This document shows positions 35,193 to 43,693 of a DNA stretch of 55,719 nt, piece after piece. Source of the DNA: Phycisphaerae bacterium (lineage in GTDB: Bacteria > Planctomycetota > Phycisphaerae > JAJVII01). Made by a program: the position numbers and the translations under genes. Position 1 is the stretch's first letter, and each line of letters opens with the position of its first letter. The DNA lies in the NCBI GenBank assembly GCA_022072085.1, contig JAJVII010000070.1, positions 1 through 55,719 of the forward strand, given 5' to 3'. The notes beneath the pieces were generated by a model, which was given only the letters and a program-made list of their open reading frames with translations, did not search any database and had not been told where the DNA came from.

Positions 35193-37142
35193 TCAGACTT
35201 CCAGCGCCCGGCGGTCCTTCATGTCGAGCATCTTGCGCTCCTGGGCGCGGTTGATGCCGAGCTTCTCGCGGCGGGCGTCCAGCAGACGCATGATCGTGTC
35301 GGCCGCCTTCTGCGAATCCTCGGCCACGTGGAACGACGCCCCGAACAGGCCGGCCGTCTCCTCGTTGAGAAACTTCACGACCTTCTCCGATCCCTCGATG
35401 TGGAACGGATGGCCGAGGATCACGTCGATGCCCGAGGCGACGAAGTAGCAGCCGATGGTGACGGCCTTCTCGCTCATCCACTCCGGGGCGACGCCGACCG
35501 CGGGCACCGCCGACAGGTCGTCGCCCAGGCCGCCCTCGGCGACGACCTCGGTCGCGGCTTCGAGGATGCGGCTGTTGTCCACGCAGCTTCCCATGTGCAG
35601 CACGGGGGGCATGCCGACGGCCTCGCAGACTTCCTTCAGGCCCGCGCCGGCCTGGGCCAGGGCGGCCTCGGGGGTGAGTCGGCCTTCCTTGGCCGACGCG
35701 ATGGCCGCACAGCCGGTCTTGACGACCAGCACGTTGCGGGCGATCAGCTCCTCGGTCAGGGCGTTAGTGTACTCTTCGAGCTTGCTGTTGGGATTCGAGC
35801 AGCCGACGATCCCGACCACGCCCTTGATCCGCCCCTGCATGATTGCGTCGTTGAGCGGGCGGAAGCTGGCGCGGAATCGGCCGCCGAGCATGTACTTGAT
35901 CGCGTCCACCGAGAACCCAGCCACCAGCGGGCGCTGATGGTCGGGGATGGCCATCTTGCGGCGGTCGCGGCGGGCGTAGTTGTCGATCGCCTTGCGGAGC
36001 AGGGCCTTGGCCGACTCCAGGGCGTGCTCGTCGTCGAAGGTCGCGTGCTCGGCGCCGATGGTGCGGGCGATGTCGCTGGTCGAGACGACCTGGGTGTGAT
36101 AGGCCGCCGCCACCTCCGGCAGGCTGGGCATGCAGCACTGCACGTCGGTGATCATCATCTCGACGGCGCCGGTGAGGATGGCCAGCTCCTGCTGGAGGAA
36201 GTTGCCGGCGACCGGGATGCCGTGCCGCACGAGGATTTCGTTGGCGGTGCAGCAGATGCCGGCCAGCGTGACGCCGCTCGCCCCGGCGGCCTTGGCGTAA
36301 TCGAGAACCTCCGGGTCGCTGGAGGCGACCGCGAGCATCTCGCTGAGCGCCGGCTCGTGGCCGTGGACGACGACGTTGACCGTGTCGGCCCCCAGCACGC
36401 CGAGGTTGGCGCTGCTGCGGACCGGCGAGGGGGTGCCGAACAGGATGTCCGAGACGATGGTCGCGACGCGCGAGCCGCCCCAGCCGTCCGCGAGGGCGGT
36501 GCGGAACGCGTGCATGAGCAGGTTGCGGTAGTCGTGGTCGACGCCCATGTGCGTGCGGTGCAAGCACTCGACGACCATGCGGTCGATGCCGGCCGGCTTG
36601 ATGTCGTGGGCGTCCCAGACGTTCTGCCGCGTGACCGGGGCCAGCCGCAGCGTCGCCAGGGCCTGCTCCTGCGAGGTGAACTCGGTCAGGAAGCGGTTGG
36701 CCAGATCCAGGGCGACGGCCGGCGCGTCGCGGCCCTCCTCCTCGATGTCATACTCGCGGGCGGCCCGCCGCAGGGCCCGCTCGTCCTTGATGACGTAGCT
36801 GCCGGCTTTGCCCTGGGCCGCGTCGCGCAGCAGCAGGACGAGCCGCCGGCCGTGGTCGCAGTGGGCCGCCGCTCCGCCGGCCACCTCGCGCAGGAAGTTG
36901 CGGGCGACGATGGTGTCGGCGTCGGCGCCGCAGACGCCCAGCGGCGCCTTGGGCGTGATCCGGCAGGGCCCCATGTGGCAGAGCCGGCAGCAGAGGCCCT
37001 GCGTGCCGAAGGTGCAGTGCGGCGACTGCGCGTCGGCCCGCGAGAAGACGGTCGAGACGCCGGCCTCGTCGGCGCGGGTCAGCACTTCCAGCGACGCGGC
37101 GTCGGTGACGCGGTCCGCGGGCTTCTTCTTTTCCTTGGCCAT
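35193..37142 (-). CDS. acsA: Ni-Fe-S carbon monoxide dehydrogenase catalytic subunit
   Basis: 649 residues, with GGAGAG upstream of the start. The D/B-cluster cysteines appear in TFGTQGLCCRLCHMGPCRIT and VCGADADTIVARN; C-cluster and active-site segments include GICCTANEIL, MLHMGSCVDNSRILEA-like wording, SKEGR and the IEGSEKVVKFL C-terminus. It reduces CO2 to CO (or the reverse) and, with acetyl-CoA synthase encoded just downstream, forms the bifunctional complex that feeds CO through a channel to the A-cluster. Two maturation ATPases of the CooC type are encoded upstream. Length and motif order are standard. Confidence 0.95.
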   Translation of the reverse strand: MAKEKKKPADRVTDAASLEVLTRADEAGVSTVFSRADAQSPHCTFGTQGLCCRLCHMGPCRITPKAPLGVCGADADTIVARNFLREVAGGAAAHCDHGRRLVLLLRDAAQGKAGSYVIKDERALRRAAREYDIEEEGRDAPAVALDLANRFLTEFTSQEQALATLRLAPVTRQNVWDAHDIKPAGIDRMVVECLHRTHMGVDHDYRNLLMHAFRTALADGWGGSRVATIVSDILFGTPSPVRSSANLGVLGADTVNVVVHGHEPALSEMLAVASSDPEVLDYAKAAGASGVTLAGICCTANEILVRHGIPVAGNFLQQELAILTGAVEMMITDVQCCMPSLPEVAAAYHTQVVSTSDIARTIGAEHATFDDEHALESAKALLRKAIDNYARRDRRKMAIPDHQRPLVAGFSVDAIKYMLGGRFRASFRPLNDAIMQGRIKGVVGIVGCSNPNSKLEEYTNALTEELIARNVLVVKTGCAAIASAKEGRLTPEAALAQAGAGLKEVCEAVGMPPVLHMGSCVDNSRILEAATEVVAEGGLGDDLSAVPAVGVAPEWMSEKAVTIGCYFVASGIDVILGHPFHIEGSEKVVKFLNEETAGLFGASFHVAEDSQKAADTIMRLLDARREKLGINRAQERKMLDMKDRRALEV

Positions 37143-37159
37143 TTAACTCTCCTCTATCG

Positions 37160-37302
37160 GAGGAACACGGATTACACGGAGAAGAGGGAACAACCGCGAA
37201 TGAACGCGAATCGACGCGAATGGAGAAATCAGATCGTTTCTCTCTTCATCAACATTCGCGTTCATTCGCGTTCATTCGCGGTTCTCTTTCTCTTCTCCCC
37301 GT
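37160..37302. repeat. Inverted word repeat between cooC and acsA
   Basis: cgaatgaacgcgaatcgacg on the left and cattcgcgttcattcgcg on the right, tandem on each side and mutually complementary. Fills nearly the whole gap. Confidence 0.75.
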
Positions 37303-37307
37303 CCTCT

Positions 37308-38084
37308 TCAGCCCGCCGCCGCGGCGACGGCCGCTCCGTCGAGGAATCGTTCGATCCGGGCGACGACCGGATGGTCCGGCGGCAGCGCTGCCAGGTCGCA
37401 GCCGCGTTCGTCCAGTTCCGCCAGCGTCGCATCGTCCGGCAGGCCGACCACGAAGTCCGCCACGGTGTGCTCGCGCAGGGCGGCTGCGCCCTCGGGCAGT
37501 TCGTCGCGGCGGAGGCGGTTGACGACGATCGCCAGCCGGTCGAACTGCACCTGCATCTCGCGGGCCAGGTCGTAGAGCCGCCCGATCGTCGCCAGTCCGC
37601 GGGCCGACGGGTCGGTGACCATGACCATGAGCTGCACCTTCTGGACGATGCGGCGGCTGAGGTTCTCCAGGCCGGCCTCGTTGTCGATGACCACGTAGGG
37701 GTAGCTCTCGGACATGCGGGCCAGGGCCTGCTGGAGGACGTTGTTGGCGTAGCAGTAGCAGCCGGGGCCTTCGGGTCGCCCCATCGCGATCAGGTCGAAC
37801 GAGTCGGCTTCGACGAGGCTCTCGGCGATCTTTAGTTCCAGGAGCTGCTGCTTGCTGACGCCGGCCGCCAGCCCCTTGCCGGCGATCTGGCGGGCCTCCT
37901 CGCGCACGCCGCCGATGGTCGTGCCGACCGAGACGCCCAGCACGCGGTCGAGGTTGGTGTTAGGGTCGGCGTCGACCGCGAGCACCGGGGCGCAGCCGCG
38001 GGCGATCAGCCGCGAGACGATCAGCCCCGCGACGGTGGTCTTGCCCACGCCGCCCTTGCCGGTGATGGCGATGGTGTAGGTCAT
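37308..38084 (-). CDS. cooC: CooC-type CODH nickel-insertion ATPase
   Basis: 258 residues from ATG 38084; an earlier in-frame ATG at 38174 lies in repeat DNA and is unlikely. MinD/ParA-type P-loop with the deviant Walker A ITGKGGVGKTTVAGL, DADPNTNL, and the CooC metal-binding C-x-C in GRPEGPGCYCYANN; VVIDNEAGLENLSRR is Walker B/switch II. CooC hydrolyses ATP while delivering nickel to the C-cluster of CO dehydrogenase, whose gene is next in the operon. Confidence 0.93.
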   Translation of the reverse strand: MTYTIAITGKGGVGKTTVAGLIVSRLIARGCAPVLAVDADPNTNLDRVLGVSVGTTIGGVREEARQIAGKGLAAGVSKQQLLELKIAESLVEADSFDLIAMGRPEGPGCYCYANNVLQQALARMSESYPYVVIDNEAGLENLSRRIVQKVQLMVMVTDPSARGLATIGRLYDLAREMQVQFDRLAIVVNRLRRDELPEGAAALREHTVADFVVGLPDDATLAELDERGCDLAALPPDHPVVARIERFLDGAAVAAAAG

Positions 38085-38102
38085 AGCCGACTCCCGCAGA
38101 AC

Positions 38103-38215
38103 CGGGAAATTTTGGATTTTCGATTGCGGATTTTCGATTTTCGGAAGGACCGGCGACAGCCGCGCGTTTCTCAATCGAAAATCTCAAATCCCAAATCGCA
38201 AATCCGTTCCCGTTG
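38103..38215. repeat. Inverted word repeat between mesB-like gene and cooC
   Basis: ggattttcgattgcggattt on the left, caatcgaaaatctcaaatcc on the right; same word family as 29793-29905. Confidence 0.75.
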
Positions 38216-38220
38216 ACGAA

Positions 38221-39300
38221 TCAGTCCAGTCCGTACTTCTTCTTCAGGGCCGCGCTGGTCGGGCCCAGCAGGGAGAAGACGCGCGTCGAGTCCTCCACGC
38301 TCAGCGAGCCGGTTCCGCAGGAGGGCGTGATGGCCGACTGCCGGACGATCAGCGCCTTATCGATGCCGGTCCGCTTGGCCAGGTGGTCCACGACCCGGTC
38401 GAAGTGGGCGACCATCCTGTCGACGTCCTGCTCGCGGATCTTCGGCGAGGTGGGCAGGATGCCCCAGGCCAGCGCCCCGCTGCGGTCGAACAGCTTCTTC
38501 ACATGCTCGGGATACAGGGCGATCGTCTCACCGTATTCAAACGCGTCGAAGTTCACGAGGTCCACGCCCGCGTCGATCAGCATGCTCCACTCGGTGTTGG
38601 CGCAGACGTGCACGCCGGCCAGCCCGCCGTCGGCGTGGATCGCCTCGATCACCTCGCCGAGGATGGCGACCACGTCGTCGCGCCCGACCGAGACGTAGGT
38701 CGAGCTGCCGAAACCGGCCAGGATCGGCTCGTCGATGAAGCAGATCACGTTGTCGGCGAAGGGGCGGAACTTCTGAATCTGCCAGCGGGCCTTCATCGCC
38801 AGGGCCTTGACGACGACGTCGCGGAACTCGTCGTTGTAGTAGAGCGCCCGCTTGTCCTGGTCGACAATGGTCAGGCTGAACGAGAGCGGACCGGTGACCT
38901 GAACCTTGACGAAGGGCCGCTTCTTCCCCTCGGCCTTCAGCCGCTTCTCCATCGCGTAGATGCCGCGGGAGAACTCCGGGCCGATGGCCATCGCCGAGCA
39001 GTCGCCGTTGCCGGCGTCGGGGTCCATCGCCGCCAGGTAGGCCTCGTAGAACGCCGCCAGATCCTCGGAGGTGTCGCCGGTGGTGTCGAAATACATCCGC
39101 CGCTTGTCGGCCTCGATGTGCCGCCGCGGAAGGCCCTCGCTGTATTGAATCTCCATCTGCTCGTTGAGGCTCATCGTCGGCAGTTGCGGCCAGACCGGGG
39201 CGTCGGGGATGCTCGCCAGCACCAGGTCCACCGCCTGCTCGGGCGTGGGGTGGGGAAAGCTGCCGATCCCGGTTGCGAGGCATTTGGGCGTGAAGCTCAT
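38221..39300 (-). CDS. mesB: Core methionine synthase (folate-domain-free MetE-like, probably MesB)
   Basis: 359 residues, about half the length of MetE, because it has only the catalytic C-terminal-type barrel. Zinc ligands look intact: VHVCANTEWSML (His and Cys), the FIDEP segment and TPSCGTGSL (second Cys). ATGIGSFPHPTPEQAV at the N-terminus is the family start. Published work (Price and colleagues) defined core methionine synthases MesA-D and predicted that the MesB family in Wood-Ljungdahl anaerobes takes methyl groups from the corrinoid iron-sulfur protein. Location inside this cluster, between two cooC genes and upstream of acsA, fits that prediction well. The family assignment among MesA-D is from context plus motif memory. 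ATG 39300 starts after AAAGGAA. Confidence 0.75.
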   Translation of the reverse strand: MSFTPKCLATGIGSFPHPTPEQAVDLVLASIPDAPVWPQLPTMSLNEQMEIQYSEGLPRRHIEADKRRMYFDTTGDTSEDLAAFYEAYLAAMDPDAGNGDCSAMAIGPEFSRGIYAMEKRLKAEGKKRPFVKVQVTGPLSFSLTIVDQDKRALYYNDEFRDVVVKALAMKARWQIQKFRPFADNVICFIDEPILAGFGSSTYVSVGRDDVVAILGEVIEAIHADGGLAGVHVCANTEWSMLIDAGVDLVNFDAFEYGETIALYPEHVKKLFDRSGALAWGILPTSPKIREQDVDRMVAHFDRVVDHLAKRTGIDKALIVRQSAITPSCGTGSLSVEDSTRVFSLLGPTSAALKKKYGLD

Positions 39301-39390
39301 GGAGAGTTCCTTTGTTCGAATTTCGGGTTCCTCGTGTCCTGCAATCCTGCCGTGCTCGCTGACGGTCGCGGCAATCGGGCGTTCATGGAG

Positions 39391-39539
39391 TCCTGCAAGA
39401 GAAACCTTCACCACAGAGAACACAGAGGGCACAGAGTCGGGCGTATCTGAAGATTCTTGATTTCGGGCATTTCTCGACGCTTCTGACTTCCTCTGTGATC
39501 TCTGTGTCCTCTGTGGTGAATGAAGATTTCTCTTGCAGG
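39391..39539. repeat. Very long hairpin between the second cooC and mesB-like gene
   Basis: tcctgcaagagaaaccttca followed by ccacagagaacacagagg on the left, and cctctgtggtgaatgaagat then ttctcttgcagg on the right: arms of ~46 bases, largely complementary. Confidence 0.8.
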
Positions 39540-39557
39540 TTTCAATGACCGCCGGCG

Positions 39558-40352
39558 TCAGCGAGCGCGGGAGCCGGCTGCCTGTTTCACTTTCTCAAGG
39601 ATCGATTCGAAGCGGGCGATCAGTTCCGGCGGCAGGCCTTCCAGCACCGATCGTCCCGCCCGGTCGGCCGACCGGATGGTCGGGCTGAACGGGATAACGC
39701 CCAGCAACTCCTGGCCGGCCAGGCTGTCGCGGATGAACCGCTCATCGTCCGGGCCCGTCACCTTGTTGGCGACGAAGCGCACGCGGTCGGCCAGCCCGAT
39801 CTCGCCGGCCAGCCGAACGACGCGGCGGGCGCTGTCGATGGATCGTTGCCCCGGCTCGACGACGACCAGCAGCGTGTCCACGCCGCGGGCGGTGGATCGG
39901 CCGAGGTGCTCGATGCCGGCCTCCATGTCCATGACCAGGGCGTCGTGCTTGTGCAGGACCAGGTCCTGCACCAGGGCGCGGATCAGGACGCTCTCGGGGC
40001 AGGCGCAGCCGGAGCCGCCGGACTCGATCGCCCCCAGCACCAGCAACGCCACCCCGTTGTGCCGCAGGGCGTAGCCGTCGGCGATGTCGGCGACCTCGGG
40101 GTTGATCTTGAACATCTGCCCGTATTGCTTGACCTTCGCGCCGGTCCGCTGCTCGATCAGGGCGCGGTGCTGGCTGATCGGGACGATGCCCGCCTGCACG
40201 TCGGCCGGGATGCCCAGCGCCGACGCCAGGTTGCCGTCGGGGTCGGCATCGACCGCGAGCACGCGTCCGCCGTCGCGGGCCGCCAGCAGCGCCAACGCCG
40301 CCGACAGCGTGCTCTTGCCGACTCCGCCCTTGCCTGAAACCGCCAGTTTCAT
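39558..40352 (-). CDS. Second CooC/AcsF-like maturation ATPase
   Basis: 264 residues from ATG 40352 (AGCGGAG upstream; an in-frame ATG at 40397 would add 15 residues). Walker A AVSGKGGVGKSTLSAAL, DADPDGNLASALGIP, metal-site motif GGSGCACPESVLIRAL and MDMEAGIEHLGR. It differs clearly from the cooC product (CAC in place of CYC, an aspartate in VMDMEAG). In acetogens a related ATPase (AcsF) activates acetyl-CoA synthase, so the two ATPases here may serve CODH and ACS separately. First gene of the operon, so it may also set expression of the rest. Confidence 0.88.
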   Translation of the reverse strand: MKLAVSGKGGVGKSTLSAALALLAARDGGRVLAVDADPDGNLASALGIPADVQAGIVPISQHRALIEQRTGAKVKQYGQMFKINPEVADIADGYALRHNGVALLVLGAIESGGSGCACPESVLIRALVQDLVLHKHDALVMDMEAGIEHLGRSTARGVDTLLVVVEPGQRSIDSARRVVRLAGEIGLADRVRFVANKVTGPDDERFIRDSLAGQELLGVIPFSPTIRSADRAGRSVLEGLPPELIARFESILEKVKQAAGSRAR

Positions 40353-40572
40353 CTCACGCTCCGCTTCCCCGGCGACGCCCGGGGCCGATAGTTTCATGCT
40401 ACGGCATTCCCCGGGCAGGTCTTGTAGGCTGGCGGATTATTTTGGTAATTTTATGCGCGCCGGGTCCGGTAACCCGCCTCAAGTCCCTTTCCGCCGCGAT
40501 GAGGGGGGCTGGAGAGCCTCAATCCTTCTGACCCGGGAGCCGGTCCCGGGGCGATCCGCCGCCTCCGCGCGC

Positions 40573-40600
40573 CTTGCGGACACGCCCCGGCGCGCTATAC
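40573..40600 (+). promoter_or_regulatory. Promoter of the fucosidase gene
   Basis: TTGCGG, 16-base spacer, TATACT, 41 bases before ATG 40642. Confidence 0.5.
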
Positions 40601-40641
40601 TGCCGCCTGCGGCGGGACTCCTCCGCCCGGAGACACATCCC

Positions 40642-41943
40642 ATGTCCGATGCAGGCATCCGACCCACCACCGGCGACAGCAGTTGGTTCGTGCACGATCG
40701 GTTCGGGCTGTTCATTCACTGGGGGCTCTACGCCCTGGCGGCCCGGCACGAGTGGGTCAAGCACCGCGAGGAGATCCCCGACGAGCGCTACGACGCCTAC
40801 TTCCGCCGCTTCGACCCGGACCTCTACGACCCGGCCGCCTGGGCCGACGCCGCCGCCGCCGCGGGCATGAAGTACTTCGTCATCACCACCAAGCACCACG
40901 AGGGCTTCTGCCTGTGGGACAGTGCGCTGACCGACTACAAGGCCCCCAACACGCCGGCCGGTCGGGACCTGCTGAGGCCCGCGGTCGAGGCCTTCCGCGC
41001 CCGCGGCCTGCGCGTCGGGTTCTATCACTCGCTGATTGACTGGCATCATCCGCAATACGTCCTCGACGTCATCCACGGGCCCTATCGCAACAGCCCCGAC
41101 CGCGACGCGATGAACCGCGGCCGCGACCAGCAGCGGTACGCCGACTACCTGCACGGCCAGGTCCGCGAACTGCTCACCGGCTTCGGGCGGATCGACGCGC
41201 TCTGGCTGGACTTCAGCTACCCGCGCCCCGACGGCACGGGCAAGGGCCGCGCCGACTGGCGGAGCGAGGAACTCTACAGGCTGGTCCGCGAACTTCAGCC
41301 CGGCGTGATGCTGAACGACCGGCTGGACCTGCCCGACGGCTGGGACTTCAAGACGCCCGAGCAGGTTCAGCCGCGCGGCTGGCTGACGGTGGGCGGGCAG
41401 CGCGTTGTGTGGGAGGCCTGCCAGACCTTCAGCGGCTCGTGGGGCTACCATCGCGACGAGGCCGAGTGGAAGAGCGTCGAGCAGCTCGTGCGGATGCTCA
41501 TCGACACGGTGAGCAAGGGCGGCAACCTGCTGCTGAACGTCGGGCCGACCGGCCGAGGCGAGTTTGACGCCCGGGCGCTGGATCGGCTGGCCGGCATGGG
41601 CGGGTGGATGAAGCGGCACAGCCGGTCGATCTACGGCTGCACGCAGGCGCCGGCCGAGTTCGTTACGCCGCAGGACTGCCGGCTGACCTGGAACCCCGAC
41701 ACGCGGCGGCTCTACGTGCACGTGTTCGCCTGGCCGTTCAAGCACCTTCACCTGCCCGGGCTCGCCGGCCGGGTCGAATACGCCCAGTTGCTCAACGACG
41801 CGTCGGAAATCCGCATGCGCGGGCCCGAACCGTGGCAGATGGAAAAGATGGGCGGCTCGCCCGACGCGAACCTGCTGACGCTCACGCTGCCGGTCGCCAA
41901 GCCGGACGTGGTCGTGCCGGTGATCGAGCTGTTCGTGAAATAG
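40642..41943 (+). CDS. Alpha-L-fucosidase (GH29-type)
   Basis: 433 residues, with CCGGAG upstream. Family 29 signatures follow in order: WFVHDRFGLFIHWGLYAL, AGMKYFVITTKHHEGFCLWD, VGFYHSLIDWHHP, IDALWLDFSYPRPD with the probable nucleophile aspartate after LWL, and KGGNLLLNVGPTGRGEFD. Retaining enzymes of this family release terminal L-fucose. There is no signal peptide, so it either works on imported oligosaccharides or leaves by another route. The C-terminal small beta domain is present but no carbohydrate-binding module. It converges with an AraC-type regulator gene that may control it. Confidence 0.92.
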   Translation: MSDAGIRPTTGDSSWFVHDRFGLFIHWGLYALAARHEWVKHREEIPDERYDAYFRRFDPDLYDPAAWADAAAAAGMKYFVITTKHHEGFCLWDSALTDYKAPNTPAGRDLLRPAVEAFRARGLRVGFYHSLIDWHHPQYVLDVIHGPYRNSPDRDAMNRGRDQQRYADYLHGQVRELLTGFGRIDALWLDFSYPRPDGTGKGRADWRSEELYRLVRELQPGVMLNDRLDLPDGWDFKTPEQVQPRGWLTVGGQRVVWEACQTFSGSWGYHRDEAEWKSVEQLVRMLIDTVSKGGNLLLNVGPTGRGEFDARALDRLAGMGGWMKRHSRSIYGCTQAPAEFVTPQDCRLTWNPDTRRLYVHVFAWPFKHLHLPGLAGRVEYAQLLNDASEIRMRGPEPWQMEKMGGSPDANLLTLTLPVAKPDVVVPVIELFVK

Positions 41944-42027
41944 CAGGGGTCGGGGATCAGGGGTCGGGGGTCAGGGGTCAGGGGAAGAGGCCTCCTCCGG
42001 TCTTCACCAGCCTCTGGCCTCTAACCT
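41944..42027. repeat. Short-word repeat between convergent genes
   Basis: Tandem ggggtcaggggtcagggg-type words (41946-41990) followed by cctctggcctctaacctcta. May fold or terminate; no T-run. Confidence 0.6.
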
Positions 42028-43233
42028 CTAGCTTCCCTCCCGCCGGCGGTACTGCCGCGGCGTCATCCGCCTGTAGCGGCGGAACACCTTCGTGAAGTAG
42101 CTCTGGTCGTTGAAGCCCACCTCCAGGGCGATCGCCAGCACGCTCTTGTCGGTGTCGCGCAGCAGCTCGGCCGCCCGGTCCGCGCGCATCTGGTTGACCA
42201 GGTCGCTGAAGCTCCGGCCCATCCGCTGGTGAATCAGCCGCGAGAAGTAGGCCGGCGACAGCCCGGCCATGCGGGCCACCTGGTCGCGCGAGACGGGGTC
42301 CTGGAAGTGCGCCGCCAGGTACTTCATGGCTGCGTGCAGCATGGCCGCGCTGGGCTCGCGGCGGTGGCGGCGGATCGAGTCCATGATCCGCTCGAGCATC
42401 TGAACCAGCCAGTGCGACAGGTCCACCTCGCTGTCGATGCCCGACAACTCGCTGATGCTGGCGAAGTTGGCGCCCAGGAGCTGCTGCGGATCGCCGCCGC
42501 ACTCGACGGCGGTGCGGCACATGGTGACCACCAGCTCCATGAGGAAGCTCTTGATGACCTTCAGGTCGTCGCCGCCGAGGTGATAGATTTCGACCAGGAT
42601 GCGGTTGAGGATGCCGCGGGCCTCGTGCCGGTCGCCGCGGCGGACGGCCGCCACCAGCGCCGGCTCCTCGCGGAGGTAGACCTCGCGGATGCTGTAAAAG
42701 TAGCGGGTCTTGAGATCCTGGATCGCCTCGGCCCGTTTCTGCTCGCGATCGTATTCGGCCCGCCGGGCCGCCAGCAGGTCGGCGTTGGTGAGGTTCATTT
42801 CCTCCGCCGACGTGCGCAGGTCGGCGCAGGCCTGTCGAGTGTCGATGGGGGCCGGCCCGCCGCTGCCGGGCAGGGCCCGCCGCTCCGCCGTCACCGCGAT
42901 CAGCCCGCCGAGGAGTCGGCGGTTGTGCATCAGCGGCGCCGCCCAGGCCAGCCGCTTCCCGGGATACTCGACGACGGTGGGTTCGCCCCAGCGCAGGGCC
43001 TCGGCGATGGCGTGCTCGCGGGCCCGCGTGGCCGCCTCGTGCTGCCCGCGTGCGGCGGTGGCCACGCCCATCGCGACCCGCCCGTCGGGCCAGGCGGCGC
43101 AGAGCCGGACCCCCCACCGCCGCCGGTAGGCCGACGCGATCCGCCGGAACGCCTCGGCGTCGATGGGCGACGCGGGCCCGCCGTCGCCGGGCCGGTCGGC
43201 TGCCGTGCTGGAGGGGTCTTCAGTTTCCGCCAT
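42028..43233 (-). CDS. AraC-family regulator with PocR-like sensor domain
   Basis: 401 residues from ATG 43233 (an ATG 36 bases upstream is possible). Residues about 25-130 resemble the PocR ligand-sensing domain: IASAYRRRWGVRLCAAW, EHAIAEALRWGEPTVVEY, WAAPLMHNRRLLGGLIAV, though the cysteines usual in that domain are mostly missing. A helical middle region follows, then a C-terminal AraC/XylS double helix-turn-helix (VSRDQVARMAGLSPAYFSRL and ALEVGFNDQSYFTKVFRRY). Such proteins activate catabolic genes on binding small ligands. The neighbouring fucosidase gene is the obvious but unproven target. Confidence 0.88.
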   Translation of the reverse strand: MAETEDPSSTAADRPGDGGPASPIDAEAFRRIASAYRRRWGVRLCAAWPDGRVAMGVATAARGQHEAATRAREHAIAEALRWGEPTVVEYPGKRLAWAAPLMHNRRLLGGLIAVTAERRALPGSGGPAPIDTRQACADLRTSAEEMNLTNADLLAARRAEYDREQKRAEAIQDLKTRYFYSIREVYLREEPALVAAVRRGDRHEARGILNRILVEIYHLGGDDLKVIKSFLMELVVTMCRTAVECGGDPQQLLGANFASISELSGIDSEVDLSHWLVQMLERIMDSIRRHRREPSAAMLHAAMKYLAAHFQDPVSRDQVARMAGLSPAYFSRLIHQRMGRSFSDLVNQMRADRAAELLRDTDKSVLAIALEVGFNDQSYFTKVFRRYRRMTPRQYRRREGS

Positions 43234-43324
43234 GCCCCCAGGTCTACCCGCCCACGCCGGCGCGGGCAAGAGTCAGCCGGCGCATGACAGGGCAAAGGCA
43301 AAGTCATGAACGCAGAGGGGCAGA

Positions 43325-43439
43325 GAGGAACAGAGGCGGGACAGAGGTCTTTCCTTCAAAGGAATTCAAACCTCTGTCCGACCTCTGCCGCTAATCCGCT
43401 CTGCGCTTGATCCGGGCTGCCGGACGTTGCGATTGCCCT
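43325..43439. repeat. Dispersed ~115 bp repeat, copy A
   Basis: Shares ggaattcaaa, cctctg, tccgctctgcg, ttgatccgggntgccgga and gcgat...gccct with 51571-51695; roughly four bases in five agree by eye. Confidence 0.75.
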
Positions 43440-43544
43440 GCGGCGCATGAAAAGAGGCGGGCGGGCGTCCCCGACGAACGCCCGGGGTCCGCATGGACCC
43501 GGCCCGCCTCAGGCCATGGACCGTGGGCCCGCCGAAGCGGCGGG

Positions 43545-43693
43545 CAATGACGAATGTCGAAACCTGAATGATGAAGGAATGACGAATCACCAATACCGAA
43601 TGACGAGTCCGGCCACCGTGACGCCTGCGAGGTCATTCGTCATTCGGGCTTCGTCATTCATTCGACATTCGACATTCGTCATTCGACATTCCC
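43545..43693. repeat. Inverted word repeat downstream of cydB
   Basis: Left arm aatgacgaatgtcgaaacct and atgacgaatcaccaatacc; right arm gtcattcgtcattcgggctt and cattcgacattcgacattcg. It lies directly after the cydB stop. Confidence 0.7.

Larger units (their letters stand above)
43234..43693. other. Gene-free spacer with dispersed repeats
   Basis: No gene seen. 43325-43439 is a ~115 bp element also found at 51571-51695. 43450-43540 is a GC-rich region able to fold. 43545-43693 is an inverted repeat of attcgacattcgtcattcg words, the same family as 31288-31383. Confidence 0.65.

Noticed and set aside
35127-37835. A 902-codon plus-strand open frame across acsA and cooC
   Set aside because: Covers two genes with clear catalytic motifs on the other strand and reads through a hairpin spacer; composition is that of a shadow frame.
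39313-39345. A tRNA-like T-loop (gttcgaattt)
   Set aside because: No acceptor stem, anticodon arm or CCA-compatible end can be folded around it.
29793-39539. Spacer word repeats considered as IS ends or assembly artefacts
   Set aside because: No transposase or target duplications; different words in different gaps and one providing a stop codon argue for genuine genomic sequence.
40353-40470. A cobalamin riboswitch before the corrinoid-linked operon
   Set aside because: No B12-box-like sequence or expected leader length could be found in the 289-base gap; the region is mostly GC-rich with one AT-rich patch.
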